Source: Centrapalus pauciflorus | Taxonomy: Eukaryota > Streptophyta > Magnoliopsida > Asterales > Asteraceae | NCBI GenBank assembly: GCA_020465985.1 | Contig: JAANYP010003850.1 | Location: forward strand, 248,001-312,000 | Length of the DNA: 64,000 bases | Reading direction: 5' to 3' | Shown: positions 62,531 through 64,000 of the stretch, one piece after another | How the letters are laid out: the number at the start of each line of letters is the position of its first letter | Position numbering within the stretch: the first letter of the stretch is position 1 | Program-made: the position numbers and the translations under genes | Notes under the pieces: model-generated | Seen by the model: the letters and a program-made list of their open reading frames with translations, nothing else | Told to the model about the DNA's origin: nothing | The model's database searches: none

Positions 62531-63656
62531 GTTTGGCTGTTTAAGTGTAAGGTAGTTGACGTATTATATGAATTGAAAAGAGTCATTTGACCACTTATTA
62601 CGCGTACGTACGTGCTACCATTGCTTTATTTTAACTAAAGCCTTAATTGGTCGGTCATCTCTTCATCCTACGGTTTCCATATGTGATCCTTATTTGTATT
62701 TCTATTTCAAGCTCATGCATGCAAGATAATACGGAACCCCGGCCGCTCGATCATACTATACAATATACATACGTACAAAACCACATTTCAACTTAATTAA
62801 TTACTTTCTAGAAATTAATTTTATAAATTTAATTTTATTAATTATATCCCAAACAGATTAATTTAAAAGTAAGTATATATGCATGAAAAAACTAACATAC
62901 TTCAATTAATTGAACCAAATTATGACATGCAAGACATGTACCGCTTATTAATTAATTACACTACTCTTTTGATGTTTTATTTAATTATAACCAAAACAAA
63001 CAATATAATTAAAGTTTATAGAATCAAATGTTAATTACGTCCACAGTTAATTATGAGTTTAAGAATCAATACTACATATTACATAAGTATAACTTGTATA
63101 TATAAATACACTTTTTCTTAAATTTTACAAAAAAATAAAATAAAAATCTTAACTGATTAATGATTCTGTGGACATAATTATCTCATGATAAAGTCAATGA
63201 ACAAAATTCTGTATACGAAAGATTGCCATATAGAAAAGGACATGAAGAAAAACAGTAGATTAAGCATGTTGTGATAATTAAATTAATAAAAGTATTCGAA
63301 TCATTAATTAATTATTATTTAAGCAAAGAAAATAGATGCCCTGCTTTGAATGTTTTCATGTACATATGCATACTATAGATTTTTTAATTAATTCGACTCG
63401 AATCGGATCATTAGTCGAAATAATTAATAAATGTTTTAGTGTTGTGCCAGTTCAAGATAACCAAATATTTTAAGTCAAAACTGAACGTATATGGACATTA
63501 TATTATCATCAATCCATTCTCTAGAATGTGATGGTGGATGGATGTCTGGATGACATTTTTCACACTCTACCCTACATGCATATACATATAGCTCGATATA
63601 TCCATCTACTTGCTTATAATATATTATATATATTATATTATTTTATTTTATTATAT
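62531..63656. other. Upstream intergenic region
   Basis: No ORF or transposon boundary supported. It may hold distal regulatory sequence of the zinc-finger gene. Confidence 0.4.
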
Positions 63657-64000
63657 ACTAGTTTATTATCCGCATATTACGCGGATCTTTTTAATATATA
63701 TAAAATATAATAAATAGAAAGATAAAGATATAAATATTATTTTTTAAACAAAAATATATAAGGTGATATTATTATTTATTATGACCTACTAATTTTGTAT
63801 ATTTCTAAATATATATGAAGAATAATCATTTTCTTATATATTTTTTTAAACTTTTATTATATTATCTTATAATTAATAAGTTAATAGATTATTAGATTCT
63901 GTTTGCTTTGATTTGATTTTAATTTAAAAGTTGATTATATTAGATTTGAATAGATTTAATTAATAAGTTAGTAGAGTATTAGATTTTGTTTGATTTGATT
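63657..64000 (-). mobile_element. Helitron, cut by the window end
   Basis: On the minus strand the 3' end reads hairpin CCGCGTAATATGCGG, then ataataaa and CTAGT at 63661-63657, as in 48348-48716. The body continues to the right beyond base 64000. Confidence 0.7.

Overview
The window is AT-rich plant nuclear DNA, almost certainly from a eudicot. It contains spliceosomal-intron genes, Ty1/copia and Ty3/gypsy elements with plant-type domains, a plant C2H2/EAR zinc-finger gene and a tropinone-reductase-like SDR gene. The large extra ORF of the copia-type element resembles ORFs I associate with asterid (Asteraceae-type) retrotransposons, so an asterid is my best but weak guess. Most of the 64 kb is transposon-derived and host coding sequence is sparse.

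Layout. 1-6070: a giant foldback Mutator-type element (170-1722, 9-bp target duplication), degenerate Helitron and hAT material, one TA-microsatellite cassette and a short Helitron (4991-5342). 6071-13550: a complete, very young LTR element with 5-bp target duplication. It encodes gag and a protease remnant, then a 951-codon ORF where integrase-RT-RNase H should be. 13551-28363: AT-rich filler with nested elements, namely two abutting cassettes at 14808-15530, a long-TIR element at 15598-19653 holding tandem Helitron-like units and a smaller TIR element, and several hAT elements and MITEs.

28364-40405 (minus strand): a four-exon tropinone-reductase-like SDR gene whose coding frame (262 aa) is still intact when read across exons. 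Its last exon is split by an 8.9-kb LTR-derived insertion (28456-37353, TSD cacca). Inside the insertion are a hAT element (30161-31079) and a 5'-truncated minus-strand chromovirus (about 31348-36916) with a frameshift and an intron-like interruption in pol. SDR introns 1 and 2 also carry mobile elements.

40406-61800: a mosaic of MITEs, hAT elements with subterminal motif arrays, Helitrons and many (TA)n arrays that frame foldback cassettes. 61830-62333 (minus strand): the only clearly intact host gene, a single-exon SUPERMAN/ZFP10/11-type repressor with a C-terminal EAR motif. The window ends inside another Helitron.

The most unusual signal is a set of at least ten (TA)n-embedded cassettes. 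Their interiors fall into several unrelated sequence families, but their ends share one short signature: GGTTC about 7-11 bases from the TA tract and an ACC about 20 bases in. This suggests several non-autonomous families moved by one TA-microsatellite-targeting machinery. All coordinates, target duplications and identities were read by eye; no alignment or database search was run.
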